Positions 8,863-16,124 of a stretch of 37,433 bases of DNA are shown in pieces. Origin of the DNA: Fusobacteriaceae bacterium UBA2433 (GTDB lineage Bacteria; Fusobacteriota; Fusobacteriia; Fusobacteriales; Fusobacteriaceae); assembly GCA_002342785.1 (NCBI GenBank), contig DDQV01000161.1, positions 1 to 37,433 of the forward strand. Direction: 5' to 3'. Numbering within the stretch: the first letter of the stretch is position 1; every line of letters begins with the position of its first letter. Under the pieces are notes generated by a model. The model was not told the DNA's origin. It ran no database searches and saw only the letters and a list, made by a program, of their open reading frames with translations. A program made the translations under genes and the position numbers.

Positions 8863-10206
8863 ATGAAAAATACAAGATTAGAAACAGAAAAAATTCCCAA
8901 ACTCTTATGGGAATACTCCATCCCTGCTATTACAGGTACATTAGTTTATGTATTGTATAACATTGTAGATCGGATATTCATAAGTTTTGGTGTTGGACGT
9001 TTGGCTATTGCCGGAATAAGTATCGCCTTGCCACTTTTTACTTTTATATTGGCAACAGGACTTTTTATAGGTATCGGAGGAGGAGCTCTCATATCTATAA
9101 ATCTAGGGAAAAAAAACATAAAAAAAGCAGAACAAATACTAGGAAATGCATTAACCTTATTTATTTTAACAGGTGTTTTATTTTCTATTTTAGGTCTATT
9201 ATTTTTAGATGATATCCTCTTGTTATTTGGTGCCACAACAAACAATATCAATTATGCTAAAGATTATATGTCTATTATTTTTTATGCAACTACTTTTCAA
9301 TTACTTTTTATAGGAATGAATAATATTATAAGAGGAGAAGGAAATCCAAAAACAGCTATGAAAATGAGTATTATAGGGTGTGGGTTAAATATTATTTTAG
9401 ATCCATTTTTTATATTTACACTAGACATGGGAATAAAAGGAGCTGCTATTGCAACGGTTATATCAAATATGATTGTAGCATCACTTCAAGTTAGGCATTT
9501 TTTAAACGGAAATAGTAACATAAGATTAAAATTAAAAAATTTGAAATTGAAAAAAGAAATACTTCTTAGTATAGCTAGTATAGGAATAGCACCATTTATA
9601 ATGCAAATGTCTAATTCTATTGTAGTTATTTTTATCAATAAGAATTTAAATATTTATGGTGGTGATATTGCCATTGCCGCCTATGGAATAATTAATAGTA
9701 TAAGTGTCCTTATGTATATGCCTATCGTTGGAATATTTCAAGGAAGTCAACCTATACTGGGCTATAATTATGGTGCTAAAAATTATAAAAGAGTTAAAGA
9801 AACATATAAACTATCCCTCTTAATTGCTATTAGTATTTCAACTGTTGGATTTATTATGGCTATATTCATGCCTAGAATATTAATTTCTCCCTTTATTAAT
9901 AATGATAAAATATTATTTGATCTAACAGCAAATGCAACTAAAATTTTTTTTAGTATGACTATCTTTATGGGATTTCATATGATTGGTAGTAGTTATTTCC
10001 AAACAGTTGGCAAAGCCAAAATAACTACTTCTATAAATATTATCCGACAATTTATTATTATGATCCCATTACTATATTTTTTACCTAAATATTATGGTGT
10101 TAATGGTATTTGGTTAGCTATTCCTATTACAGATTTTATCATGGCTATAATTACATCACATTTTGTATTTAAAGAATTAAAAAATTTAAAACAAAAATCA
10201 AACTAA
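8863..10206 (+). CDS. MATE family multidrug/toxin efflux transporter
   Basis: 447 residues with about twelve hydrophobic segments in two similar halves, the normal MATE length. Typical segments include the N-terminal PAITGTLVYVLYNIVDRIF, INNIIRGEGNPKTAM near residues 160-175 and GIFQGSQPILGYNYGA near 290-305, which mark the prokaryotic NorM/MepA-type branch. Family members export cationic drugs or metabolites in exchange for Na+ or H+. The ATG follows AAGGAG with good spacing. It is a single-gene unit that ends directly on a strong terminator. Confidence 0.95.
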   Translation: MKNTRLETEKIPKLLWEYSIPAITGTLVYVLYNIVDRIFISFGVGRLAIAGISIALPLFTFILATGLFIGIGGGALISINLGKKNIKKAEQILGNALTLFILTGVLFSILGLLFLDDILLLFGATTNNINYAKDYMSIIFYATTFQLLFIGMNNIIRGEGNPKTAMKMSIIGCGLNIILDPFFIFTLDMGIKGAAIATVISNMIVASLQVRHFLNGNSNIRLKLKNLKLKKEILLSIASIGIAPFIMQMSNSIVVIFINKNLNIYGGDIAIAAYGIINSISVLMYMPIVGIFQGSQPILGYNYGAKNYKRVKETYKLSLLIAISISTVGFIMAIFMPRILISPFINNDKILFDLTANATKIFFSMTIFMGFHMIGSSYFQTVGKAKITTSINIIRQFIIMIPLLYFLPKYYGVNGIWLAIPITDFIMAIITSHFVFKELKNLKQKSN

Positions 10207-10245
10207 AAAAGAGAAAAGTGTCGCGGCGACACTTCTCTCTTTTTT
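10206..10245 (+). terminator. Intrinsic terminator of the MATE gene
   Basis: AAGTGTC...GACACTT inside a longer AGAGA/TCTCT stem followed by TTTTTT. The hairpin starts at the stop codon. It shares a GCGGCGACACTT core with 8338-8367. Confidence 0.88.
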
Positions 10246-10255
10246 ACATAATTTT

Positions 10256-10549
10256 TTATCCTTCTAAAATTTCAGCTGTAGCTTCATAATACGGACCTTC
10301 ATCATCTTCTCCATATTCAACAAAGAAAGTTATTTGTAAATCTCCTAAATAAAACCCTACCCCTTTACCTTCTTTCTCTAAAAAGTATTTTATTTTTTTT
10401 AATTTCGTTGCCAATATAAGTTCTGCTACGTCTGTTCTCATATCAACTAACTCTCTCATATCTTCTTCTAAATCAAAACCTAATTCATTTAATTTTTCTC
10501 CGATTACTAAAATTCTTCTATCTAATTTTTCTTTTATATCTTCTTTCAA
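10256..10549 (-). CDS. Hypothetical acidic protein, 97 residues
   Basis: Starts with TTG preceded by GGAAG about nine bases upstream. The product is acidic, with a predicted helical N-terminal two thirds (LDRRILVIGEKLNELGFDLE) and a C-terminal beta-like part ending YYEATAEILEG. No membrane segment or known motif. It converges with the MATE gene and may share its hairpin as terminator. Function unknown. Confidence 0.65.
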   Translation of the reverse strand: MKEDIKEKLDRRILVIGEKLNELGFDLEEDMRELVDMRTDVAELILATKLKKIKYFLEKEGKGVGFYLGDLQITFFVEYGEDDEGPYYEATAEILEG

Positions 10550-10559
10550 TATATACCAC

Positions 10560-10986
10560 TTCCTTTAGAAAATTTCTTTTATTTATTATACCATAAAAAA
10601 TAAAACAAGCTTATAATTCTTTTTTTACTTTTTTCAGTTAATAATTTTTTATAAATAAAATTTAAAAATTAAAGTATAAATATTTATAAAAACAACATTT
10701 TTTAACCAATCCTTTTTTGAAATATTTTTATTAATAATTCATATTATATTAGAGGTCATTGAAATTTCAAATATATATTTAATCACAGAAGATTCTATGT
10801 CTTGGTATATTTTAGAAGCCTTATTACCCCACTATTTAAATATCACTACTATTCTCTAGTAGCTCCAACTAAGATATATATCATATTAAAATTTATATTC
10901 CTTATATTATTTTATATCTTGAAATACGTTTAATTCTTTTATTTCGAGATAACTTTCTCAGAATTAATTTTTTTAAAAAAATTTAA
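10560..10986. other. AT-rich intergenic region with one open but startless frame
   Basis: No convincing gene. On the plus strand 10680-10857 stays open for about 58 codons and ends in SMSWYILEALLPHYLNITTIL then a stop, but it has no early start codon or ribosome binding site. It could be the end of a decayed gene, possibly a transposase, or chance. Confidence 0.3.
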
Positions 10987-11015
10987 TTGACAAGTGTAAG
11001 AGATTACTATATAAT
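10987..11015 (+). promoter_or_regulatory. Perfect sigma-70 consensus promoter for tRNA-Leu
   Basis: TTGACA at 10987-10992, a 17-base spacer and TATAAT at 11010-11015. The tRNA begins 13 bases after the -10 hexamer, which fits a start of transcription just before the mature 5' end. Confidence 0.92.
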
Positions 11016-11027
11016 TTTCTTTGTTAA

Positions 11028-11112
11028 GCATCAGTGGCGGAATGGTAGACGCGTAAGGTTGAGGGCTTTATGGGAATTTCCTGTGGGGGTTCAAGTCCCC
11101 CCTGATGCACCA
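11028..11112 (+). tRNA. tRNA-Leu (anticodon GAG)
   Basis: Acceptor arms GCATCAG and CTGATGC pair fully, followed by A and an encoded CCA. The D-arm region GTGGCGGAATGGTAGACGC is leucine-type. The anticodon stem TAAGG/CTTTA holds the loop TTGAGGG, giving anticodon GAG for CUC/CUU codons. A variable arm of class II length follows, then GGGGGTTCAAGTCCCCC as the T-arm. Confidence 0.95.
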
Positions 11113-11173
11113 CGCAGATTGAGCACAGTTTTAGAGCTTATATTTATTAAGTTTTATATCTTTATAATATAGT

Positions 11174-11205
11174 AAAATGTGACTATAAAAATATAGTCAC
11201 ATTTT
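11174..11205 (+). terminator. Terminator downstream of tRNA-Leu
   Basis: AAAATGTGACTATA and TATAGTCACATTTT form a 14-bp stem with a four-base loop and a T-run. Confidence 0.85.
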
Positions 11206-11213
11206 TTATTAAC

Positions 11214-12035
11214 ATGCTCTTTACTCTTCCTAAAGAAATTTGGAACTACCCTATTATTAAAAGAGATTTATTAGCTACTTTTTCTGATCATATCAGAACT
11301 CTTTTTAAAACTTGGTTTAAGAAACATGATATTGAAAATTTCGGACTCATTGTTGCTATTCATACTTTTAGTAGAGATTCTTCTTTTCATCCTCATTTTC
11401 ATGTAATTCTTTCCCTCGGTGGTTTTAAAAAGAATCTTACGTGGAAAAACCTTGAATTTTTCCCACCTAAATTTTTCAATAATTCTTGGAGATATTTGGT
11501 TCTTAAAAGTATCGCTAAAGCATATCCTAAATGCAAAAAAACTAAAGAAATCATATCTCTTTGTTACAAAAAAGATTTTTTCATTAATCTTAAAGGTAAA
11601 ATCCTTGATAACGAAGTTATCGCATTGAAATATATTGGACGTTATCTTATGAGACCTGCTATTGCTGAGCATAGAATAACTAAATTCGAGAATAATCAGG
11701 TTACATTTTGGTATATTGACGTTGCCACAAAAGAAAAAAAATTTCTTACTCTTCCATTATTTAAATTTATTGGTAGATTAATTCTACATATTAATCCTAA
11801 AGGATTTAAAGCTATTCGAAGATATGGATTTTACGCTAGAAACATCAAGACAAATCTTAAATCTCAAATTAAATGTTTTTTCAAAAGAAAGATTTTTTTA
11901 ATCATTCCTCTAACTTGGAGAGAACGCATTTTCAAAATGTATGGGAAAGACCCATTAATTTGTCCAAATTGTTTTTCCGAAATGAAACTAACTTCTTTTC
12001 ATCATAAAAAATATGGAAATTTATATTACCCATAG
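11214..12035 (+). pseudogene. IS91-family HUH transposase, 5'-truncated
   Basis: 273 residues remain of a protein normally near 390. The HUH motif is intact in HPHFHVILSLGG (about residue 60), and a tyrosine-bearing segment YIGRYLMRP lies near 140. The C-terminus with GKDPLICPNC(F)SEMK is typical of this family. The N-terminal zinc-finger domain of about 100 residues is missing: the frame begins nine bases after the tRNA terminator, and no cysteine-rich segment is found upstream. IS91-type elements move by rolling-circle transposition. This copy is probably inactive. No IS ends could be identified. Confidence 0.75.
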
Positions 12036-12281
12036 ATTTTCACAATTTAATACTTTCAAAGAAGTTTATTTTTTAAGCTCCTTTTTACATACGTTTTTTT
12101 ATTCATTTATTTCCTGAAAGTTATTTTTTCTCCAAAAATTCTTTACCGCCCAACTAAACTTCTGTTTTTTTTACATATATTAAAATTTATAATTTCCTAG
12201 ATAATAAAAAAAGAAATAACTTTAATTAATAAGAAGTTAATTGATGAATCATATATTAAAACCTATTATTCTCTATTGGAA

Positions 12282-12626
12282 ATGAAAAAATACTATGAAA
12301 AGTTTACAGAACCTTATAATGAGTTTAAAAAAACTATTCACTATAAAGAATTTGGACCATTAGAGAATCGTTTAAAATTAGAAGAAGAATTAGAAATACA
12401 AGAGATTTTTTGGAATGATGGTTTAAAAATAAAGATAAAGGAACTCTTAACCCAGATAACTTGGCATTGTTCTATAGCACTAACAATGAGTATTGATGAT
12501 AGTAAAGAACATGATTTTGAAGAAATTGTTACTGAAAGTAGCATAGAGAATTTAGCAGAGGATGCTATAAAAAATATAGATGTTTTATTAACTAGTATAA
12601 AGAAGAGGTTTAATAAAATAAAATAA
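12282..12626 (+). CDS. Hypothetical protein, 114 residues, possibly 5'-truncated
   Basis: Mostly charged helices, with FGPLENRLKLEEELEIQ and ITWHCSIALTMS as the only distinctive stretches; no recognised family. The start is uncertain: ATG 12282 and TTG 12276 both lack a good ribosome binding site, and the frame stays open back to 12201 with protein-like sequence (INKKLIDESYIKTYYSLL). The gene may be a fragment whose 5' end was lost next to the IS91 remnant. The stop codon lies inside the terminator stem. The 240 bases between this gene and the transposase otherwise hold nothing clear. Confidence 0.5.
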   Translation: MKKYYEKFTEPYNEFKKTIHYKEFGPLENRLKLEEELEIQEIFWNDGLKIKIKELLTQITWHCSIALTMSIDDSKEHDFEEIVTESSIENLAEDAIKNIDVLLTSIKKRFNKIK

Positions 12627-12652
12627 ATCTACCAATTAAGGTAGATTTATTT
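12621..12652 (+). terminator. Intrinsic terminator
   Basis: AAATAAATCTACC and GGTAGATTTATTT, a perfect 13-bp stem with a six-base loop, then a T-rich tail. It overlaps the stop codon of the preceding gene. Confidence 0.85.
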
Positions 12653-12741
12653 CTTTCCTCCTCCTCAACAATCATAAAATTTTTTTGTATTATATCCTTT
12701 CATTTTAAGGGACCAAATTAGAATCACTTTTTTGTTTAGCT

Positions 12742-13329
12742 TTAACTAAGTTTGAAAAGATCTGGGAGATTATCATTATAAGTTTGTGTACTCCATTTAA
12801 TTAAAATATCTCCTTTTTCATCAATCATGTAATAAGTTGTTCTTGAAATCTTTTTTCCATCAATTACTCTATAAGGCGTTGTCACTCCCATAAAGTTTCC
12901 ATAACCTTCACATGGAGGAGTTTCAGGAAAATGAAAATCTGTTGAAGGGAATTCAAGGTGACCTACTACCATAGGTCCCCATATTTTAGAACACTCTAAT
13001 TTTTTAATCTCTTTCCCATCATTTTTTGAAATTTTAAAAAGAGTAAGAGCTTTAGTTAATTTTTTATTTATAGTAAATTTCTTATTAAATTCATTAAGTT
13101 TTTTTATAATGTCAAAGACAATTCTCCCAATTTCAATAAGAGTTAAAATTCCAATAATCTTATCAGATATTAAAAATTCTAAAGCCATTCCCGCAAATTC
13201 ACCAGCAACTGCTGGTACGTGATATTTTTTTATTTTTAAGTCCATTTTATCTAATAGCTCTACTTGTTCTTTTAAACCTTTTATTTCTTTTACATCATCT
13301 AGTTGATAGATTACTAAACTTAAACTCAT
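12742..13329 (-). CDS. Orphan 195-residue protein in a regulated cargo unit
   Basis: No family recognised. The N-terminal half is helical and partly hydrophobic (VAGEFAGMALEFLISDK, IGILTLIEIGRIVFDII near residues 40-75) without a signal peptide; the C-terminal half is beta-like with aromatics (HFPETPPCEGYGNFMG, SRTTYYMIDEKGD). The ATG follows AGGAGG. It lies 28 bases downstream of a ribbon-helix-helix regulator and is probably co-transcribed from the operator-controlled promoter at about 13561-13589. Its position past the prophage lysis genes with its own promoter suggests a lysogenic-conversion or defence/toxin cargo gene. That role is inference. Confidence 0.7.
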   Translation of the reverse strand: MSLSLVIYQLDDVKEIKGLKEQVELLDKMDLKIKKYHVPAVAGEFAGMALEFLISDKIIGILTLIEIGRIVFDIIKKLNEFNKKFTINKKLTKALTLFKISKNDGKEIKKLECSKIWGPMVVGHLEFPSTDFHFPETPPCEGYGNFMGVTTPYRVIDGKKISRTTYYMIDEKGDILIKWSTQTYNDNLPDLFKLS

Positions 13330-13357
13330 AAAATCCTCCTAATTACCGTTCTTTTTT

Positions 13358-13522
13358 TTAATTTTCTAAAAGTTTTTCTAATCCTTTTCTAATAGCTTCT
13401 GTTTTTGAAATATTATTTTGTTTGCAATAATCTAAAAGTCTACTATTAGTTTTTTCATCGATTCTTACTTTAATATCGATATTCTTAGGATTTTCAACTT
13501 TAGGTCTACCAATTTTTTTCAT
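13358..13522 (-). CDS. Small ribbon-helix-helix transcriptional regulator, 54 residues
   Basis: Starts at ATG 13522 with AAGGAGG nine bases upstream. The beta-strand segment NIDIKVRIDEKTNSRL is followed by two helices ending SKTEAIRKGLEKLLEN, the CopG/Arc/MetJ pattern of strand-helix-helix. The N-terminal MKKIGRPKVENPK is a basic tail of the kind seen before the strand in this family. Such dimers bind short palindromes. A perfect 9-bp-arm palindrome covers the -10 box of its own promoter, so autorepression is likely. It leads the unit containing the 195-residue orphan; it could also be an antitoxin. Confidence 0.8.
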   Translation of the reverse strand: MKKIGRPKVENPKNIDIKVRIDEKTNSRLLDYCKQNNISKTEAIRKGLEKLLEN

Positions 13523-13551
13523 AGAAATAATTAAACCTCCTTTTTGTGTTC

Positions 13552-13589
13552 CACAATCTAAGTATAGATTGTGTGTTCCAAAAAGTCAA
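13552..13589 (-). promoter_or_regulatory. Promoter with overlapping palindromic operator
   Basis: On the minus strand TTGACT (13589-13584), 17 bases, then TATACT (13566-13561). The palindrome CACAATCTA...TAGATTGTG (13552-13560 and 13565-13573, four-base centre) contains the -10 box. GGAACACA occurs as a direct repeat on both sides of it. This is a textbook layout for repression by the ribbon-helix-helix protein encoded just downstream. Confidence 0.8.
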
Positions 13590-13639
13590 ATTTATTTTTA
13601 GATTTATATACATAATTTTGATCTTCCACTTTTGGAAAA

Positions 13640-13882
13640 TCAAAAAAAACTAATAAAACCAAGGACTACTTTGCTTCTCAAATTTGGGAAGCAAAGATTA
13701 TTTTTTACTGTAACTAAATACCAAAAAATAATAAATACAACCAAAAAAATAATAGGCAAGCATACAAATAATAAAGGATGTGAGCACAAGAAAATCCATA
13801 TTTTTTTAAAAATAAAATTTTTAATTTCACCAACTATTTCATCGAAAATAAATTTTGTTACTACATTAACCAATTTTACCAT
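13640..13882 (-). CDS. Small membrane protein, 80 residues
   Basis: The internal ATG at 13882 is chosen because AAGGAGAG sits just upstream; the longer frame from 13927 also has a plausible AGAGGTG and would add 15 lysine/glycine-rich residues. One strong membrane span covers roughly residues 33-57 (LLFVCLPIIFLVVFIIFWYLV), preceded by a helix. The last codons run through a perfect 9-bp hairpin (13669-13696), so the C-terminus may have been extended by loss of an earlier stop. Function unknown. Confidence 0.5.
   Translation of the reverse strand: MVKLVNVVTKFIFDEIVGEIKNFIFKKIWIFLCSHPLLFVCLPIIFLVVFIIFWYLVTVKNNLCFPNLRSKVVLGFISFF
13669..13696. terminator. Hairpin at the 3' end of the membrane protein gene
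   Basis: CTTTGCTTC and GAAGCAAAG, perfect 9-bp arms with a ten-base loop. A TTTTTT run follows on the plus strand and a delayed T-run on the minus strand. It lies within the annotated coding end of the membrane protein. Confidence 0.45.
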
Positions 13883-14061
13883 TAGCTCTCCTTCTTTTAA
13901 CCCCTTTCCTTCTTTTCTTTTTTCCATTCCTATTCACCTCTTAAAAATATTAGGAAAAGTATAATTTATTTTCCTTTCTTTAATAGAGTGTCGTTCTGGA
14001 CTAGAAATCATAATAACTATTTTAAATAACCCTTAAATTCGTTAATAATAAAAATATTAAA

Positions 14062-14154
14062 TAATATAATTTAGATCAAGAGGAAGAACAAAAATATTCA
14101 GAAGCCTATAATTTTTTAAGTCCTACAATTTTAGATTATTATAGAGAAAAATAG
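14062..14154 (+). other. Short open fragment in the gap between cargo and lysis genes
   Basis: After TAA at 14062-14064 the plus strand reads DQEEEQKYSEAYNFLSPTIL and ends at TAG 14152-14154, with no start codon. It may be the tail of a broken gene. The rest of 13965-14160 shows nothing clear. Confidence 0.2.
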
Positions 14155-14166
14155 AAATTAATTAGA

Positions 14167-14193
14167 AAAAGGGATACTATTAATATCCCTTTT
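14167..14193 (-). terminator. Terminator of the prophage late operon
   Basis: AAAAGGGATA and TATCCCTTTT form a perfect 10-bp stem, followed on the minus strand by a T-rich tail. The stem begins at the stop codon of the -1 frame extension of the 14302-14604 gene. Confidence 0.88.
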
Positions 14194-14604
14194 AATCTAT
14201 ATCTTTATAATTGAAAAATAACTCTTTGATAGAATTAGCCCTCCTAAAAACCTTAAACTGAAATAATTTAGTCTTATAATTCCATGGATCTATCTTAAAT
14301 TCTAGCCCTTTTCCTTTAATGTTGAATCCTCCAAACCCAATGACACCTTATATTTATCTAATTCATTGTCTATCTGGCTATTAGAAGTTAAATTAATATC
14401 TCCATCATGTTCAGAGTTTTTTAATCCTTCAGCAAAATTAATGAGTATCTTATAAGCTACATCCCTTGATTTTTCTCCTCCTATGCTTTCGATTGCATCT
14501 CCTACTTTATCCCCTGTTTTCTTTAATAACGGTGATGGTAAAATTAATAATATTATACCTAATAATATTTGCAACACTAACGGGTTTGTAAATATTTCTT
14601 TCAT
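14192..14604 (-). CDS. Holin-like lysis-region protein with possible -1 frameshift extension
   Basis: The zero-frame product is 100 residues and stops at 14302-14304. It has one membrane span at about residues 7-28 (PLVLQILLGIILLILPSP) and a charged C-terminus, which fits a small single-span holin or spanin-like protein next to the endolysin. The ATG follows AGGAGG. Immediately before the TAG lies A AAG GGC, which fits the X XXY YYZ slippery rule. The -1 frame is open for 37 further codons (starting LEFKIDPWNY, ending FFNYKDID) and closes exactly at the late terminator. If used, the product is 137 residues. The alternative is a decayed downstream frame. Confidence 0.6.
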
Positions 14605-14613
14605 GGCATCCTC

Positions 14614-15114
14614 CTATAGTTCTTTATATGTTTCTTGATAATTTTTAGGAATGTCCTTTGTAATTGGATCTGGCCATCCACAAAATAAGTTCCTCTCTGA
14701 TATCCTTCTCCTAAGTAATCCTTTAGACCTTTTCCCAGCTGCATTAGACCACAGATTAAAAATCCTACAAGCTCCTATAAAATTCCTATTATTTACTAAT
14801 TTAACTATGTCAGATCTTCTAAAACTAGAACCTCCAATGTTGTAACAAAGAGAGACCAGGGCATCGTATTGATTCTGATTTATCTTTTTTATCATGATGG
14901 CTTTTTTCACTACATTTTCATAAGTCCTTAATTGTTTCTCCAGTTCTTTGTTCGCTTCTTCTAGGGGCATCATATCGCCCTCTTTGACCTTTATACCATT
15001 AATTCTAGTAAATCCCCAGCCAATAGTCCATACTCCAGCAGGACAAGTATATGCTTTCATTTCGTAACTCTCGAAATGCTTTAAAAGTTCTATTCCTTGT
15101 TCAGAGATTTTCAT
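14614..15114 (-). CDS. Phage endolysin, T4/P21-type lysozyme (GH24)
   Basis: 166 residues, the normal size. It hydrolyses the beta-1,4 bond between MurNAc and GlcNAc. The catalytic triad is visible as E14-x8-C23-x5-T29 in ESYEMKAYTCPAGVWTIGWG, the E-C-T version found in several phage lysozymes instead of E-D-T. The conserved NQNQYDALVSLCYNIGGSSF near residues 83-102 and RRRISERNLFCGW near the end are also typical. There is no signal or SAR segment, so release needs a holin. Its start directly follows the stop of the preceding gene. Confidence 0.95.
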   Translation of the reverse strand: MKISEQGIELLKHFESYEMKAYTCPAGVWTIGWGFTRINGIKVKEGDMMPLEEANKELEKQLRTYENVVKKAIMIKKINQNQYDALVSLCYNIGGSSFRRSDIVKLVNNRNFIGACRIFNLWSNAAGKRSKGLLRRRISERNLFCGWPDPITKDIPKNYQETYKEL

Positions 15115-15366
15115 CTATCCCTCCTTTTTAGCTTTTAAATATCCTTCTATTTCTGATAACTTCATCATTAATTTTTGAAAATCCTCTCTACTTACTTTTT
15201 CCGAAAGTTTTAATTTTATTGACTCTATTTCTTTTTCTATATTGTCTATACGGTCACTCTCCTTATTAGAGGTTCTCACAAATCGTTCCCAAAAAGGTTT
15301 GGTTAAGTTGATCGTTAGCAATCCGCCTATGATCCAGTTAGCTGCTATAGTTGTCTCTGGCGACAT
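15115..15366 (-). CDS. Holin/XhlA-like small membrane protein
   Basis: The ATG at 15366 is chosen over an upstream start because AGGAGG lies four bases before it. The 83-residue product has a hydrophobic N-terminal segment (TIAANWIIGGLLTINL, about residues 6-21) and a long charged coiled coil (DRIDNIEKEIESIKLKLSEK). One membrane segment plus coiled coil directly before an endolysin recalls holin-associated proteins of the XhlA/haemolysin type, although the order of coil and membrane segment is reversed. It could be the holin, with the 14192-14604 product as partner. Confidence 0.6.
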   Translation of the reverse strand: MSPETTIAANWIIGGLLTINLTKPFWERFVRTSNKESDRIDNIEKEIESIKLKLSEKVSREDFQKLMMKLSEIEGYLKAKKEG

Positions 15367-15379
15367 AGTCCCTCCTAAT

Positions 15380-15907
15380 TTAAAGTAAAGTAAGTTCTTG
15401 AGAAGTATCAGCATGAAGTTGTAATAGTCTCTCTATTTCAAGATCTGGTTTAGATACTTTCATTCCTAGTTTTCCCCTAGAATCTAGTCTAGTTTGTCTA
15501 TTTTCCAAATCAATTTCAATTGATTTAATTCTATTATTTATACTATCTATTTCTAATTGTTTATTATATATCCATCTATCTTCTTTCCATTCATAAAAGC
15601 CTCCAGGAGAAGGGACCATTTTTACCTTGTTTTCTTCTAATATCTCCCCAATTTTAAGATTTTTATATCCTTTTTCTATTTGCTCTATATCGTTTAGAAA
15701 GTATAGAGTAAAATCGGGTTGGATAGTATATGGTCCTATTATTTCCCCTTCGTGTACAAAATGAATTTTAGGATCATAGTTATATGGAAAGGCTATTTCA
15801 TATTTCCCATTAATTCTGTTTTCATTCAAAGAAATAGATTTTATAAGCTTTTCTTTGGCTAGTTCCCATGTGTTAGCCGGTTCTTTTTTTAATAAGTTAT
15901 ATCTCAT
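15380..15907 (-). CDS. Phage tail-fibre-associated hypothetical protein, 175 residues
   Basis: The middle holds a beta-rich part with VHEGEIIGPYTIQPDFTLYF and SPGGFYEWKEDRWIYN; the C-terminal third is a coiled coil (INNRIKSIEIDLENRQTRLD). Proteins with a terminal 'W...W' region and coil found just after fibre genes are often fibre assembly chaperones. That comparison is by position and general look only. Tight spacing with the lysis genes places it in the late operon. Confidence 0.55.
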   Translation of the reverse strand: MRYNLLKKEPANTWELAKEKLIKSISLNENRINGKYEIAFPYNYDPKIHFVHEGEIIGPYTIQPDFTLYFLNDIEQIEKGYKNLKIGEILEENKVKMVPSPGGFYEWKEDRWIYNKQLEIDSINNRIKSIEIDLENRQTRLDSRGKLGMKVSKPDLEIERLLQLHADTSQELTLL

Positions 15908-15951
15908 TTTTCACCTCTCTTTTTATCTATCTACCAAAACAAATTAAGATT

Positions 15952-16113
15952 TTAATTCTCTATTTCAGCTTGTATATCTTCTTGATCTGCCTTAAATTGC
16001 TCTTTCAGTTGCTCTATACTGTCAAAATGCTCCTCAGTGCTATTTTCTATATCTCCTGTAATTGCGTAACTAATTATTCTGTTTTTTTCATTTCTTACAA
16101 CCTTAGCTATCAC
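15952..16113 (-). CDS. Small phage protein with GTG start, 53 residues
   Basis: Begins at GTG 16113, four bases after GGAGG, and ends at TAA 15952-15954. The product starts VIAKVVRNEKNRIISYAITG and continues into an acidic helix (HFDSIEQLKEQFKADQED). It fills the gap between the fibre gene and the 175-residue gene with 11- and 44-base spacers. Small proteins of this kind often sit after tail-fibre genes. Function unknown. Confidence 0.65.
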   Translation of the reverse strand: MIAKVVRNEKNRIISYAITGDIENSTEEHFDSIEQLKEQFKADQEDIQAEIEN

Positions 16114-16124
16114 GTTTCCTCCTT

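Noticed and set aside
8946..9251. 101-codon minus-strand frame in the MATE gene
   Set aside because: Antisense shadow; hydrophobic codons read backward give the proline/lysine pattern.
10680..10857. Open frame of about 58 codons ending in LPHYLNITTIL
   Set aside because: No start codon near its 5' end, no ribosome binding site, and no family recognised; kept only as part of the intergenic description.
10987..11172. 61-codon plus-strand frame across the tRNA
   Set aside because: It overlaps the promoter, tRNA-Leu and CCA end; the tRNA explains the sequence fully.
11271..11672. 133-codon minus-strand frame inside the transposase remnant
   Set aside because: Antisense of the HUH transposase, with no start site and lysine/phenylalanine-rich filler.
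14302..14604. Integrase or repressor near the prophage left end
   Set aside because: None of the small genes at 12742-14604 shows tyrosine- or serine-recombinase motifs; they must lie beyond the right edge if present.
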